From: Owenia fusiformis
Taxonomy: Eukaryota; Annelida; Polychaeta; Sabellida; Oweniidae
Length of the DNA: 64,000 nt
NCBI GenBank assembly: GCA_903813345.2
Contig: CAIIXF020000003.1
Coordinates: 7,215,815 to 7,279,814, forward strand
Direction: 5' to 3'
Shown here: piece after piece, positions 26,315-36,440 of the stretch
Layout of the letters: every line of letters starts with the position of its first letter
How positions within the stretch are numbered: position 1 is the stretch's first letter
Made by a program: the position numbers and the translations under genes
The notes under the pieces: model-generated
Databases searched by the model: none
The model's input: only the letters and a program-made list of their open reading frames with translations
Told to the model about the DNA's origin: nothing

Positions 26315-26397
26315 CAACTGTGACATATGAAGATGATGACATCAAGTTTAAGGAATTTAAAAAGACAGAGAGCGTAAAATTGCCAAGGCAGTCTTAA
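26315..26397 (+). CDS. Possible terminal coding exon, unidentified
   Basis: Preceded by an acceptor-like tract (TTTTTTGTGCTCAG), this stretch reads, after two phase bases, TVTYEDDDIKFKEFKKTES and then VKLPRQS before TAA. The strongly charged composition is unlike the neighbouring AT-rich DNA. No other exon of the same gene was found, and a chance open stretch cannot be excluded. Function unknown. Confidence 0.22.
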
Positions 26398-26507
26398 AGA
26401 AATTATACCAATGTTTCCCTTACTCATATTATATTTTCTGAAAAAATAATTGAGATAGATATTTGAGACAAATTATAAATATACATTGAAGATTAAATGA
26501 GATAAAA

Positions 26508-26685
26508 CAGTAAAACTTGTTTAATCCAAATGCCACTTGAAACTGCTAAAAGTGTTCAGTTTAGCAGGTGTTTAGATTTAGAAGTTTTTGTAACATGGAA
26601 GCATGGCAGATTAAAGAAGTGTTCTTATTCAGTGTTCTCATTCAGTGTTCTCATTCAGAAGTGTTCTGATTAACAGCTTTTACTG
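26508..26685. mobile_element. CAGTAAAACCTGT-family MITE copy
   Basis: Left CAGTAAAACTTGTTTAATCC; right ACAGCTTTTACTG. A short GTTCTCATTCA duplication lies inside. Confidence 0.65.
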
Positions 26686-26854
26686 CATATATGTAAACAA
26701 CATTCCAAATAGAAACAAAACTAACTATTAAATGTCTTTATAGCTATAATAAGTAAGTAGTTCTTCAATTAATAGTTCAATTAATAGGGTTTAACAAAAT
26801 AAATACAGTCTTGTTAATGGCTTGAGTCAGAACATTTATTTTCATTGTTTCATA

Positions 26855-26968
26855 ATGTTATATTTACATTGAATCTGTGCAAATACACTGTTATATTATA
26901 TTTACATTGAATCTGTGCAAATACACTGTTATATTATATTTACATTGAATCTGTGCAAATACACTGTT
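26855..26968. repeat. 38-bp tandem repeat (3 copies)
   Basis: Three near-identical units containing TTACATTGAATCTGTGCAAA. Not coding. Confidence 0.9.
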
Positions 26969-27164
26969 AATGCATCTCTTGAAGCAAATAGCATAAATGG
27001 GAAAGTGTAAACAACAACAACACAACTTGCTTTTAATTAATCAATACAAACAATTCCTACTGGAGGTCACAATAACTAAAGGATTGGAGTTGGACGAGAG
27101 CAGCTTTTTCATACATTTTTAAAAATCTTCCTTAAAAATATAAATAAAAATACAACTTATATTC

Positions 27165-27430
27165 TTATTTTGCATCAAACATAATACTGTACATCCATAC
27201 AATTATTGTGGACATGATCGCAAACATTAAATTAATATTTAGATAAAGGTATGTACAGGTGCCAGAGGGAGAAAAATTTAAATCCATTACAAAACAGAAT
27301 AGAACAAAATAAAAACATCCAATACCACAACTCATCATAAGGACAACAAACCAAAAACATTCGTAACTATGATCTAACTCAATGTCTTTAATAATGTCTC
27401 GCCATTCAGGAATCATAATCCAAGATCACA
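27165..27430 (-). other. Hydrophobic open frame on a repeated segment
   Basis: The minus strand has an 83-codon frame (27165-27416) starting MIPEWRDIIKDIELDHSYE and containing two hydrophobic spans (WFVVLMMSCGIGCFYFVLF; INLMFAIMSTIIVWMYSIM). A related but interrupted segment lies at 13318-13500. No splice site or neighbouring exon was found. It may be a fragment of a repeated membrane-protein gene or a chance frame in a repeat. Function unknown. Confidence 0.25.
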
Positions 27431-28025
27431 AAACCATGGGACATATTCATGCTGAAGACCATCTAAATACATGTTTTGGAATAGAGATATTCCCAAGCAC
27501 GAGAGGAAAGATATATTAGAATGTGTATGACAGCTGACAGACACAATAACACATCATTCAGATTCACACGTCACAAATCAATGAAGTTGATGAACAACCA
27601 TAACAGAGTGTCATCTCAACCCCGCTAAAATAGCTGGAAAAGGAAAGCGTATTAACTGGAAGTGACATCTGATTGGAAACCTGTCAATTCAACATGCAAT
27701 TGAGAGTTTGCCCAAATCAATACACAATTTGTTCATAGTTATGAGGTCAGATATATACTGTCTTCAAACATATTGTGCAGTTTTTACTGATTTGCTGAAC
27801 CTAATATTAATACAGTTGATAATCAGGGTCATTGTCTCATCAGAAATATGCAAATCGAATCTGCTTTTGTCATAAATGTATTATATGTACATGTACATGT
27901 GAAATGTGTATGATTTGTGCAATAAAGAAAACCCTTAAAATTGATGACTGTCATTTGGAAAAACATTTGTCTGTATTTTTCAATATTGTAGTGATATACT
28001 GTTATGGTCTCCAAAAGTATCCTGT

Positions 28026-28080
28026 GGTTGGTGTTTGGTATCTGTAACAAATGGCAGGCTGTGACATTTTGCATGTTATT
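28026..28080. repeat. Dispersed CTGTAACAAATGGCAGG repeat, copy 1
   Basis: Shares GTATCTGTAACAAATGGCAG, TGTGACATTTTGCATGTT and nearby words with 31380-31435 and 51133-51190. It is a short member of a dispersed family of unknown type. Confidence 0.6.
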
Positions 28081-29130
28081 GCCTTGTTTGTGGTGTTACA
28101 TTAGTGGTGTGATGAAGTTTGCTTGCCTCAAATCATATGAACATAATTTTTTCAAGGATAGGAAACTCAAGGTTCAACTTTGACCCCATTAGCTTCTCTC
28201 TCCTCAAGGTCAATATCCAGAAACACGCTTATTCCCTCAATACTCAATTTGGCAATGGCATTTTCCTGTCTTCTTGGAAAAGAGAAACAAGAAAGTCCGA
28301 GGAGCCTTGGATTCGGAGAATGTTGCCAACCTACTTTGAAGCATTTTTCACAGTAATGCGCGTGGAATCATAACATAATATTGGTGTGCAATAATAACAA
28401 ATATTGGTCATTGCCCAAGTGCTCTATTTCCTGGTGAATTTCAAGTGTTTGAGGTTGCACCAATTAATGTTAGTCAGAAATCAAGTGTTTTGATTCCAAT
28501 TAATAATTCTTTAATGCAGAGGGTATCCATTGAACCAAACCAAAGGACAAAATAGAACGTATAGCTAAAAGATACACCAAAGGACTAAACATGATAATTC
28601 ACTTAAAATGATGAAAGTATCATATGATATCACATAGATACTTCACCTGAGTTGACTGTCTTTCATTCTGTTTTTCTTATAATGAAGTGTTGAAGTCAAA
28701 CATGTTTTGAAATTTCTCTCCAAATGAGGTTTCAACTTGGGTACTTATCATTCTAATCCAATGAATGGAATGACGTTCTGAGTAATTATCACATCAGAAC
28801 TACACCTGAGCATTCATTCTGATTTATCTGAGTTCCTCTTCATCTATTATGCTTGTACTCAAAGAGATTATACTGTTGTGGATCCCACGATGACATCAAG
28901 GGGATATAGATGAACTCCTCAGTCAATCTGTGCATCCATCTATATTTTGATATGAGACTTCCCTGTATCCCTCTGTCCATCGTTCATTTCAGATAATTAA
29001 TAGCATAAAATATAAAAACAAATAAGTAAATGATTTGGATGGTTTATGATATTAAAATGTTATAATGGTTTTATAAAGTGACTGCCAATTTTACTTTTGT
29101 GAGAATATTTTTACTCTTAATTCCAAAATA
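28081..29130. other. Gene-free DNA
   Basis: No gene recognised; the open frame at 28119-28373 has no identifiable domain. Confidence 0.4.
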
Positions 29131-30121
29131 ACTGTTGGACCAGTCGCACTGTTGGACCAGTCACACTATTGTACCAGTCACACTGTTGTACCAGTCACAC
29201 TACTGTACCAGTTACATTGTTGTACCAGTCACACTGTTGTACCAGTCACACTGTTGGACCAGTCACAATGTTGGACCAGTCACACTGTTGTACCTGTCAC
29301 ATTGCTGTACCAGTGCTGTACCAGTCACACTGTTGTACCAGTCACACTGTTGTACCAGTCACACTGTTGTACCAGTCACTCTGTTGTACCAGTCACACTG
29401 TTGGACCAGTCACACTGTTGTGCCAGTCACACTGTTGTGCCAGTCACACTGTTGTGCCAGTCACACTGTTGTACCAGTCACACTGTTGTACCAGTCACAC
29501 TGTTGTACCAGTCACACTGTTGTACCAGTCACTCTGTTGTACCAGTCACACTGTTGGACCAGTAACACTGTTGTGCCAGTCACACTGTTGTGCCAGTCAC
29601 ACTGTTGTGCCAGTCACACTGTTGTGCCAGTCACACTGTTGTGCCAGTCGCACTGTTGTTCCAGTCGCACTGTTGTGCCAGTCACACTGTTGTACCAGTC
29701 GCACTGTTGTGCCAGTCACACTGTTGTACCAGTCGCACTGTTGTGCCAGTCACTCTGTTGTACCAGTCACACTGTTGTACCAGTCACACTGTTGTACCAG
29801 TCGCACTGTTGTGCCAGTCACTCTGTTGTACCAGTCACACTGTTGTGCCAGTCGCACTGTTGTGCCAGTCACACTGTTGTACCAGTCACACTGTTGGACC
29901 AGTCACACTGTTGTACCAGTCACACTGTTGTGCCAGTCACACTGTTGTACCAGTCACACTGTTGTACCAGTCACACTGTTGTACCAGTCACACTGTTGGA
30001 CCAGTCGCACTGTTGTGCCAGTCGCACTGTTGTGCCAGTCGCACTGTTGTGCCAGTCACACTGTTGTACCAGTCACACTGTTGTACCAGTCACACTGTTG
30101 TACCAGTCACACTGTTGTACC
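29131..30121. repeat. 17-bp minisatellite, about 58 copies
   Basis: The unit CACTGTTGTACCAGTCA varies by TGTAC/TGTGC/TGGAC and ACAC/GCAC/CTC substitutions. Because 17 is not a multiple of 3 and the unit has no stop in any forward frame, all three plus frames stay open for most of the array. They read a 17-residue repeat (VVPVTLLYQSHCCTSHT). This explains the long apparent ORFs, which are not accepted as genes. Confidence 0.95.
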
Positions 30122-30478
30122 TGACTGGTTCATTATCAGTAGCTGCATATACCAAGGGTGTTGTATATGTACAGATCATGTGAATGCAGTTGTATTCTAC
30201 CGTAACGAACCTGTAAAACAATCTAGTTTTCAAAATGCACGTGACAGAGTGCATTTTTGCAAGCACTGTTACTCGGACTGGTATTCGTAAAATACCAATG
30301 TAATAAATGCATCAAATTCATGCTTTGTTTCTCATATAATAGTATGACATGATGATTTAGATTCTGAGTAGCATGTTTCTTGCTTGTATAGATATAGATG
30401 GTGTAACTGCAGTTGTATTCTTCTGTATAACAAATCAATCCAGTTTCATAATTGTATTGCTTGTTGCATCTTAAGATA

Positions 30479-30647
30479 TCCCCGTAGCCAGGATTTGCCA
30501 AGCAGGGGTTCACTCATTGAAAAATTCCAGGGGGGTTCACTTGTGACAATTTTGGTCCAAAAATGGCCAAAATCAATTAAAAGTGCTCAGAATGGTAAAA
30601 AATTGCATGATTTTGAAAGATTTTTTTGACCCATGGCTACGGGCCTG
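30479..30647. mobile_element. CAGGCCCGTAGCC-ended MITE, second copy
   Basis: Begins CCCGTAGCCAGGATTTGCC and ends GGCTACGGGCCTG. The internal AAAAATTCCAGGGGGGTTC and AGTGCTCAGAATGG blocks match the copy at 13527. Confidence 0.7.
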
Positions 30648-30688
30648 AAGACTATGCATGCACAGAAACCCCTTCAATGAAATAATTT

Positions 30689-30839
30689 ATGGTAAAATCT
30701 GTCTCAAGTGAACATTACTAGGACCAGCAGCTTGAAGTGTTCAGATTAACAGATGTGCAATCAATATTGGGACCTTGAAAAAGTGTTCGCATGAGAGGTG
30801 TTCAGATTAGAGAGGTCTTCAAATATACAGGTTCTACTG
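30689..30839. mobile_element. CAGTAAAACCTGT-family MITE copy
   Basis: Left GGTAAAATCTGTCTCAAGTG; right ACAGGTTCTACTG. About 150 bp with only two internal TTCAGATTAGAGAGG-type motifs, so it shows the unexpanded state of the copy at 17666. Confidence 0.65.
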
Positions 30840-31187
30840 TCCATTGATTCATTTTAATTAATAAGATCCATCCTCTGAGATTGCTATCGAGGTTACATGT
30901 GTGTTATAATTAATTCTGTCATTTCTCCTATATTCTGTGCACAGGTACTGGGTTGATAGAAAGATGGCATCATTGCATAAAAGTGTTTGTATTGTTTCAC
31001 TGAACTATTCTACCTGTCGTCATATCCTTGGGTGATGAATATTATTTGTTTGCTTGTTCCTTATTTGGAATATAACAGTGAATAATAAAACAAGTATTTA
31101 ATTCTATTTTTGGTGAATTCCATTTGGATTCTTACAAGGTGTATTCCCCTAAACATTTTGTCTCAGTAAATTAAGATTACTATATTA

Positions 31188-31246
31188 CAGTAAAATCTCT
31201 GTTAGTGGAACACTCATGGTTCTAAAAAAAGTTTCACTTGGTCATA
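31188..31246. mobile_element. CAGTAAAACCTGT-family MITE fragment
   Basis: Only the left part (CAGTAAAATCTCTGTTAGTG, then AACACTC) is preserved after TA. Confidence 0.45.
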
Positions 31247-31379
31247 GAGTTAAAGAACATGATTTTCATCATTTTTATGTTAACATTTTTATTTAATAAA
31301 CAATACAATACCACCACAAGTTGTTACATATTGTAAATTGATAAAATATTCTATTTTTGTGTGTTTGGCAGTTGGCATT

Positions 31380-31435
31380 CAGCAGTTGGTGTCTGTAACA
31401 AATGGCAGGTTGTGACATTTTGCATGTTGATGCTC
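31380..31435. repeat. Dispersed CTGTAACAAATGGCAGG repeat, copy 2
   Basis: GTTGGTGTCTGTAACAAATG, then GCAGGTTGTGACATTTTGCA, near-identical to the copy at 28026. Confidence 0.6.
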
Positions 31436-31500
31436 ATTGTATGTGATTACTGTTTGAAATAAGCAGATAAATAGAAATACAACATTCCTATATGTTCCAG

Positions 31501-34484
31501 GTGAAGTTGATGCAATTAGACGGTGTTTGACATCTGGATTCTTCAGCAATGCAGCCAGACTGGACTATACCGGTGTATACAGGACAGTTAGGGACAACCA
31601 TATCCTACATATACACCCCATGTCTGTCCTCTATGTGGAGAAACCACCCCCATGGTATGTTTGATAGTTATGTTATGTTTGCCACACCGATTGATGGATG
31701 GATGGATGTTTGTATGTATTGATAGTTATGTAATGTTGTGTTATGTGAGCTGTTCATATAAAAATCTGTTGGGTGAATAAAGTAAAAGCACTAACTAGAA
31801 TGAGTAATCAATGCTTGGACACAAACCTTCTTTAAGTTTAGAAAAATCTTCACGCATTAAGAAAGAAATCCTCAAGCATTGAGAAAAAAATCCTCAAGCA
31901 TTAAGAAAAAAATCCTCACGCATTGAGAAAAAAATCCTCAAGCATTAAGAAAAAAATCCTCAAAAATCATCAAGCATTAAGTAAAAAATCCTCAAGCATT
32001 TCCAGAATTTAAAAATACTATTTATTAATATTTTAAAGAATTATAAATTCATTGTTTTTGACAGTCTTACAATCATGTACAGATTGCAGGTAGTCTCAAA
32101 AATGAAGACACACCAGCGGTCCGAATCACAATGATACGAATCCCATTTGGATTAGTACAATTTAGATTTGGACCATTGGGATTTGGATGAATGGGATTCA
32201 GACCATCTGGATTCGGACCAGTAAGGCGACCCCTCAAAAACAATGAATTAAACTGTTTACAAATTTTTAAGGAATTTCATTTTCTCCATGAACAATTTTT
32301 CAAGCTTCAATGATTCCAAAAATAGGGTTTGTGTCATAGCTTGTATTCGCGAATGCAACTAACGCCTGTCGGCTACCAGATTAACCTACTATTTTTCTGG
32401 AAACTCATATAAATATGAATAGTACCTGCCACTATTCCATTCATATTTAAATGAGTTGGTCATAAAATACTAGGTTAACCCGGTAGCCGGCAGGCGTTAG
32501 TTGCATTCACAAATACAAGGTTAGTCTATAGAATGTCTATTAGTTCCATATCATTATAATTAAATATTTTAAGGTTAACTATTTAGATTTACTATTTGTG
32601 GCTTGCAGTTCTGTAAAGCCACAGACATATGTAATATGTATAGTTCTATATGTAATATGTATAGTATAGTTATATATATGTATATGTATAGTTCTATACT
32701 GTATGGAATTAAATCATTAATAAAAAAAATTACAATAGACCTTTCCAATTAATCATAACCCCTTTTGGTAAACCCAGGAAATTAGGGTTTATTGGCTAGA
32801 TTTATGATGTCATACTTTACAGTTAGCAATGTTTGAAAACAATTTAGTTAGAAGTTAATCCTATGTCTGCTCTTAAACTGTAAGAATGACATCACGGCGT
32901 ATAACCCAAACGCTCCTACATGCACGACGGAGCGTTTCATTTACGCGGAAACGCTCCGGAGCGAAATAAAATGGCGGCTAATGAAGATTCCTCTATGACC
33001 GTAAGTATTGTTTCTCTCGTTTCTCTTACATTTCATATGTTATGGTGAAATATTATGTACCATTCGATGAACAATACCGTGAACAAAGATCTTATTTATT
33101 CAACTTCTGGTGGTAAACTGTTATTTGCTTGATCAAAGCTCCGCAGTGTAGATCGAACGAATCTGAAGATGACGATTTGACCACAAATTACGAATTAAAC
33201 TAGTATTTCTATGAAAACCTTAATATTTCTCTGAAAGTAGTAGATCAGAAACTCGTATATTCTCATTTCTTAAAATCCCAGTCCAAATCCATTACTTGTT
33301 CTCAAGAAATCGCTTGTTTTCCTCGAAACGCTCCGTCGATTTAGAACACAATTTTAGAAACGCTCTTACCATTTTGTTTTGATATCATTTTCAGATTATT
33401 AGAGAAGGGTTCCGAATCGAATCTATCTCTCAAAAACGTGTTGTACTTATTAGGCAAATTGAAACATCTGAACCCGGTGGTGCTAAACGTGCAACTAGCT
33501 TATTTAAGCCTACATTAGATGATGTCATGCCTACATGTGTGCTAGATCATAAAACTATAGAAAAAAACGAAAATTAATATGTGAATGAATCTTTCTTCTT
33601 TTGATGCCAAGGGGTATAATAGATCTTAATTTCTTTCTCTTCCTGAAAAGGAAAGTCAAGCTATATATTTCCTAAACAGATCTAGACTACCGGAGCGTTT
33701 CCAGTTCACTGTGTTAACCAGATCGGAGGGTTTCTTGAATATGAGAATGTCATCATTTTTAAGACTGGATTTTCGGTCATCAAATCACTATTACGATAAT
33801 GTATGGTGCGTTGAAGCATTGGAATTTGACTAAAATATACGTTGGTGCTCTAATCTTGGCTCAACTAATCACATGTAACAACAAAATGGGATTTGACCGG
33901 TAGAATGACAAATATGTTTTTGGATTTTGATAACTATACTGCTTCGTACAGCTCTTCCTAATTGCTTCAAACGTCAACAGCCAGCCAAGTACAACATGAA
34001 TATCACACCCATCGAATGGTATACTCGAAATATGTAACTCATACCTCTTATTCCCATTATTGGGGAAATCGTCAGACGGCTCATCATTCCCGCCAGCAAG
34101 TTTTCCTACTCCGGAGCGTTTCTTTGTTTAATTTCAGTAATGAAACGCTCCGACGTGCATGTAGGAGCGTTTGGGTTATACACCGTGGACATGATAACCA
34201 AAAGATTGCAGCATTTACTGGATTGGTCTATTAAACCTTTGGTCTGGCTAAATCCTTTGTGACCCCTCCCCCTCCCCCATTACACATCTCCTCTCAAAGT
34301 GTTGAAGAGCATTAAGAGAGGAAGGGTCCAGAGACTTGAAGCAAGTCTATTAAACCTTTAATTGTGTTCCAGGGTGATCTATAATGAAGTCGTTCAAACG
34401 TCTAAAGAGTTCATGCGAGATGTTACAGTAATAGATCCAGCCTGGTTGTATGAGCTAGCACCCCATTACTACCAATTTGGAACA
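31501..34484 (+). CDS. DHX35: DHX35-like DEAH-box RNA helicase, two 3' exons (partial)
   Basis: Exon 31501-31654 follows a TTCCAG acceptor and ends at GTATGT. Exon 34373-34484 follows TTCCAG and ends at GTAAGT. The phases agree (2 then 0). They read VDAIRRCLTSGFFSNAARLD, TGVYRTVRDNHILHIHPMSV, LYVEKPPPW, then VIYNEVVQTSKEFMRDVTVI, DPAWLYELAPHYYQFGT. This is the C-terminal (OB-fold) part of a DEAH helicase and is closer to DHX35 than to DHX15/PRP43, notably in the HIHP and YNEV..TSK..MRDVT blocks. DHX35 proteins associate with the spliceosome and by family use ATP to remodel RNA. The motor domains lie outside the recognised exons, probably upstream or further left. The short final exon expected after the YYQFGT motif was not found. 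The intron holds two mobile elements and a small repeat array. Confidence 0.85.
31848..32001. repeat. 21-22-bp tandem repeat in helicase intron
   Basis: About seven copies of AAAAAATCCTCAAGCATTAAG, with CACGCATTGAG variants. Confidence 0.85.
32340..32519. mobile_element. 180-bp foldback MITE in helicase intron
   Basis: The left arm starts CTTGTATTCGCGAATGCAAC and the right arm is nearly its reverse complement (CTTGTATTTGTGAATGCAAC when inverted). The pairing continues through AACGCCTGYCGGCTACC and into an AT-rich centre, with arms of about 60 bp or more. No coding capacity and no clear target duplication. Confidence 0.75.
32888..34192. mobile_element. Transib-like DNA transposon (non-autonomous) with 5-bp target duplication
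   Basis: The element proper is 32893-34187 (1,295 bp), flanked on both sides by GACAT (32888-32892 and 34188-34192). Terminal inverted repeats of 49 bp (32893-32941 and 34139-34187) differ at only two positions. The ends read CACGGCG (left) and CACGGTG (right, inverted), followed by TATAACCCAAACG. Known Transib elements and the RAG recombination signal share CAC-N-N-TG heptamer ends and make 5-bp duplications, so Transib is the best fit. No transposase core was seen. It carries a small spliced ORF and at least eight copies of a GAAACGCTCCG-type motif, and it lies in the intron of the DHX35-like gene in about the same transcription direction as its ORF. Confidence 0.75.
32971..33577 (+). CDS. 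Two-exon 70-residue ORF inside the Transib-like element
   Basis: Exon 1 (32971-33000) reads MAANEDSSMT and stops exactly at a GTAAGT donor. Exon 2 (33395-33577) follows a TTTTGATATCATTTTCAG acceptor and reads IIREGFRIESISQKRVVLIR, QIETSEPGGAKRATSLFKPT, LDDVMPTCVL, DHKTIEKNEN, stop. Phase 0 is kept across the junction. The ATG has a good context (AAATAAAATGGCGG). I do not recognise the product. It has no visible catalytic motif or zinc-binding pattern. It could be the retained N-terminal part of a transposase gene left after internal deletion, or a small regulator carried by the element. The gene model is inferred from splice signals only. Confidence 0.4.
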
Positions 34485-34625
34485 GTAAGTATTTTTGAAG
34501 TTCATATTTGGAAGGCGGGTGTTTGACCAGTTGGCACCTACTTGAAGCTTTGCACCCAGTAAAAGAAATTGAAAGAACTTCAACATTACTTTATTATTTT
34601 CCGTTATTTTTGCTGTTATTTTTGC

Positions 34626-35445
34626 CGTAACTCGAAAAGTAGTGGAGCAATTTTGTTCATATTTGGTATGTGAATACTTTAAGCATGGCACACTGTCTAA
34701 TGACACTCTTGGTAAAAGGTGGCCATTTTGAAAAATGGCCACCATTTTAACGTATTTTACTATAAGGTTTGAGGTTCCATATCCATCAGCCAAAAGGTAT
34801 GACCCCTATATAGTCCATTTAAAAACTTGTGGTTTTGTTCTTAATGACACCATAGCTGGCTTCTTGGGTACCAAGTATGCCACTATTTGGTATCAAAATA
34901 AAGAGGAGGAGTTCAACTTTCATTTGAATTACGAAAATAGCGATGTAGGTAAAAAATAGTTCCGACGTGATCATGTTTACTACGCGTTTGCCCGTCATCT
35001 CAGAATTGAGGAAATGGTAGCAAATGCGAGTTACAATAAATGGATGCTGACTCCCTATAATTTGATGTAGATCAATTGAACCCCTATATGAACAGGTACA
35101 TTTTAATATATAACACTATGGGGGGTAAGAGTTTTATAGTTGATCACGAACGCCATATGTGCAAAGTATTGTTCTGAATTTTCGAATTTGGTGTTGGATT
35201 ACGGTACTCATACCATAACTAGAAAAAGTGGTGGAGCAATTTTGTTCATATTTGGTATGTGAATACTATAAGTATGGCACACTGTCTAATGACACTCTTG
35301 GTAAAAGGTGGCCATTTTGAAAAATGGCCACCATTTTAACGTATTTTACTATAACTAGAAAAGTAGTGGAGCAATTTTGTTCATATTTGGTATGTGAATA
35401 CTATAAGCATGGCACTCTTTCTAATGACACTTTTGCTATATACTT
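34626..35445. repeat. About 130-bp segment in three copies, with a 26-bp hairpin
   Basis: TAGTGGAGCAATTTTGTTCA and TATTTGGTATGTGAATACT occur at about 34640, 35231 and 35366. The first two copies end in an almost perfect hairpin, GGTGGCCATTTT-GA-AAAATGGCCACC, at 34717-34742 and 35306-35331. The intervening DNA (34770-35210) holds only chance frames. Confidence 0.75.
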
Positions 35446-35594
35446 TGTTTGTAAATTGCCAGCCATTGCTGTTCGATTGGATTTGCTACGCTCTGGCGTT
35501 GCTGTTGTCTAGTTTTCATTTATTACATCATTATTTTTTGCTCTAAGATTTGTGCTTAGGGCACATCATATGAGCATGTGAGACTAGACTACGG

Positions 35595-36440
35595 TATCTT
35601 ACCTCAACTTCAAACAGGTCCTAATGGTGTCCCTCTTTGCCTACCTCAACTTCAAACAGGTCCTAATGGTGTCCTTCTTTGCCTACCTCAACTTCAAACA
35701 GGTCCTAATGGTGTCCCTCTTTGCCTACCTTAAATTGAAACAGGTCCTAATGGTGTCCCTCTTTGCCTTCCTCAACTTCAAACAGGTCCTAATGGTGTCC
35801 CTCTTTGCCTACCTCAACTTCAAACAGGTCCTAATGGTGTCCCTCTTTGCCTACCTCAACTTCAAACAGGTCCTAATGGTGTCCCTCTTTGCCTACCTCA
35901 ACTTCAAACAGGTCCTAATGGTGTCCTTCTTTGGCTACCTCAACTTCAAACATGTCCTAATGGTGTCCCTCTTTGCCTACCTTAAATTGAAACAGGTCCC
36001 AATGGTGTCCCTCTTTGCCTTCCTCAACTTCAAACAGGTCCTAATGGTGTCCCTTTTTGCCTTCCTCAACTTCAAACAGGTCCTAATGGTGTCCCTCTTT
36101 GCCTACCTCAACTTCAAACAGGTCCTAATGGTGTCCCTCTTTGCCTACCTCAACTTCAAACAGGTCCTAATGGTGTCCTTCTTTGCCTACCTTAACTTCA
36201 AACAGGTCCTAATGGTGTCCCTCTTTGCCAACTCAACTTCAAACAGGTCCTACTGGTGTCCTTCTTTGCCTACCTTAACTTCAAACAGGTCCAAATGGTG
36301 TCCTTCTTTGCCTACCTTAACTTGAAACAGGTCCTAATGGTATCCTTCTTTGCCTACCTCAACTTCAAACAGGTCTTATGGTGTCCCTCTTCACCTACCT
36401 TAACTTGAAAAAGGTCCTACTGGTGTCCTTCATTGTCTAC
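35595..36440. repeat. 42-bp minisatellite, about 20 copies
   Basis: The unit begins GGTCCTAATGGTGTCCCTCT and continues TTGCCTACCTCAACTTCAAA. Since 42 is a multiple of 3, one plus frame stays open for 233 codons as a 14-residue repeat (MVSLFAYLNFKQVL). No flanking exon, signal or family resemblance supports a real protein. Confidence 0.92.

Larger units (their letters stand above)
30122..31500. other. Non-coding DNA upstream of the helicase exons
   Basis: Expected to be intron of the DHX35-like gene. It holds MITE copies (30479, 30689, 31188) and a dispersed repeat at 31380. The preceding helicase exon was not found. Confidence 0.4.

Noticed and set aside
29135-30290. Reading frames of 329, 373 and 197 codons on the plus strand
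   Set aside because: They are the three frames of the 17-bp minisatellite, with no start context, splice signal or domain.
35624-36325. 233-codon frame of 14-residue repeats
   Set aside because: Produced by the 42-bp array; no evidence of a gene around it.
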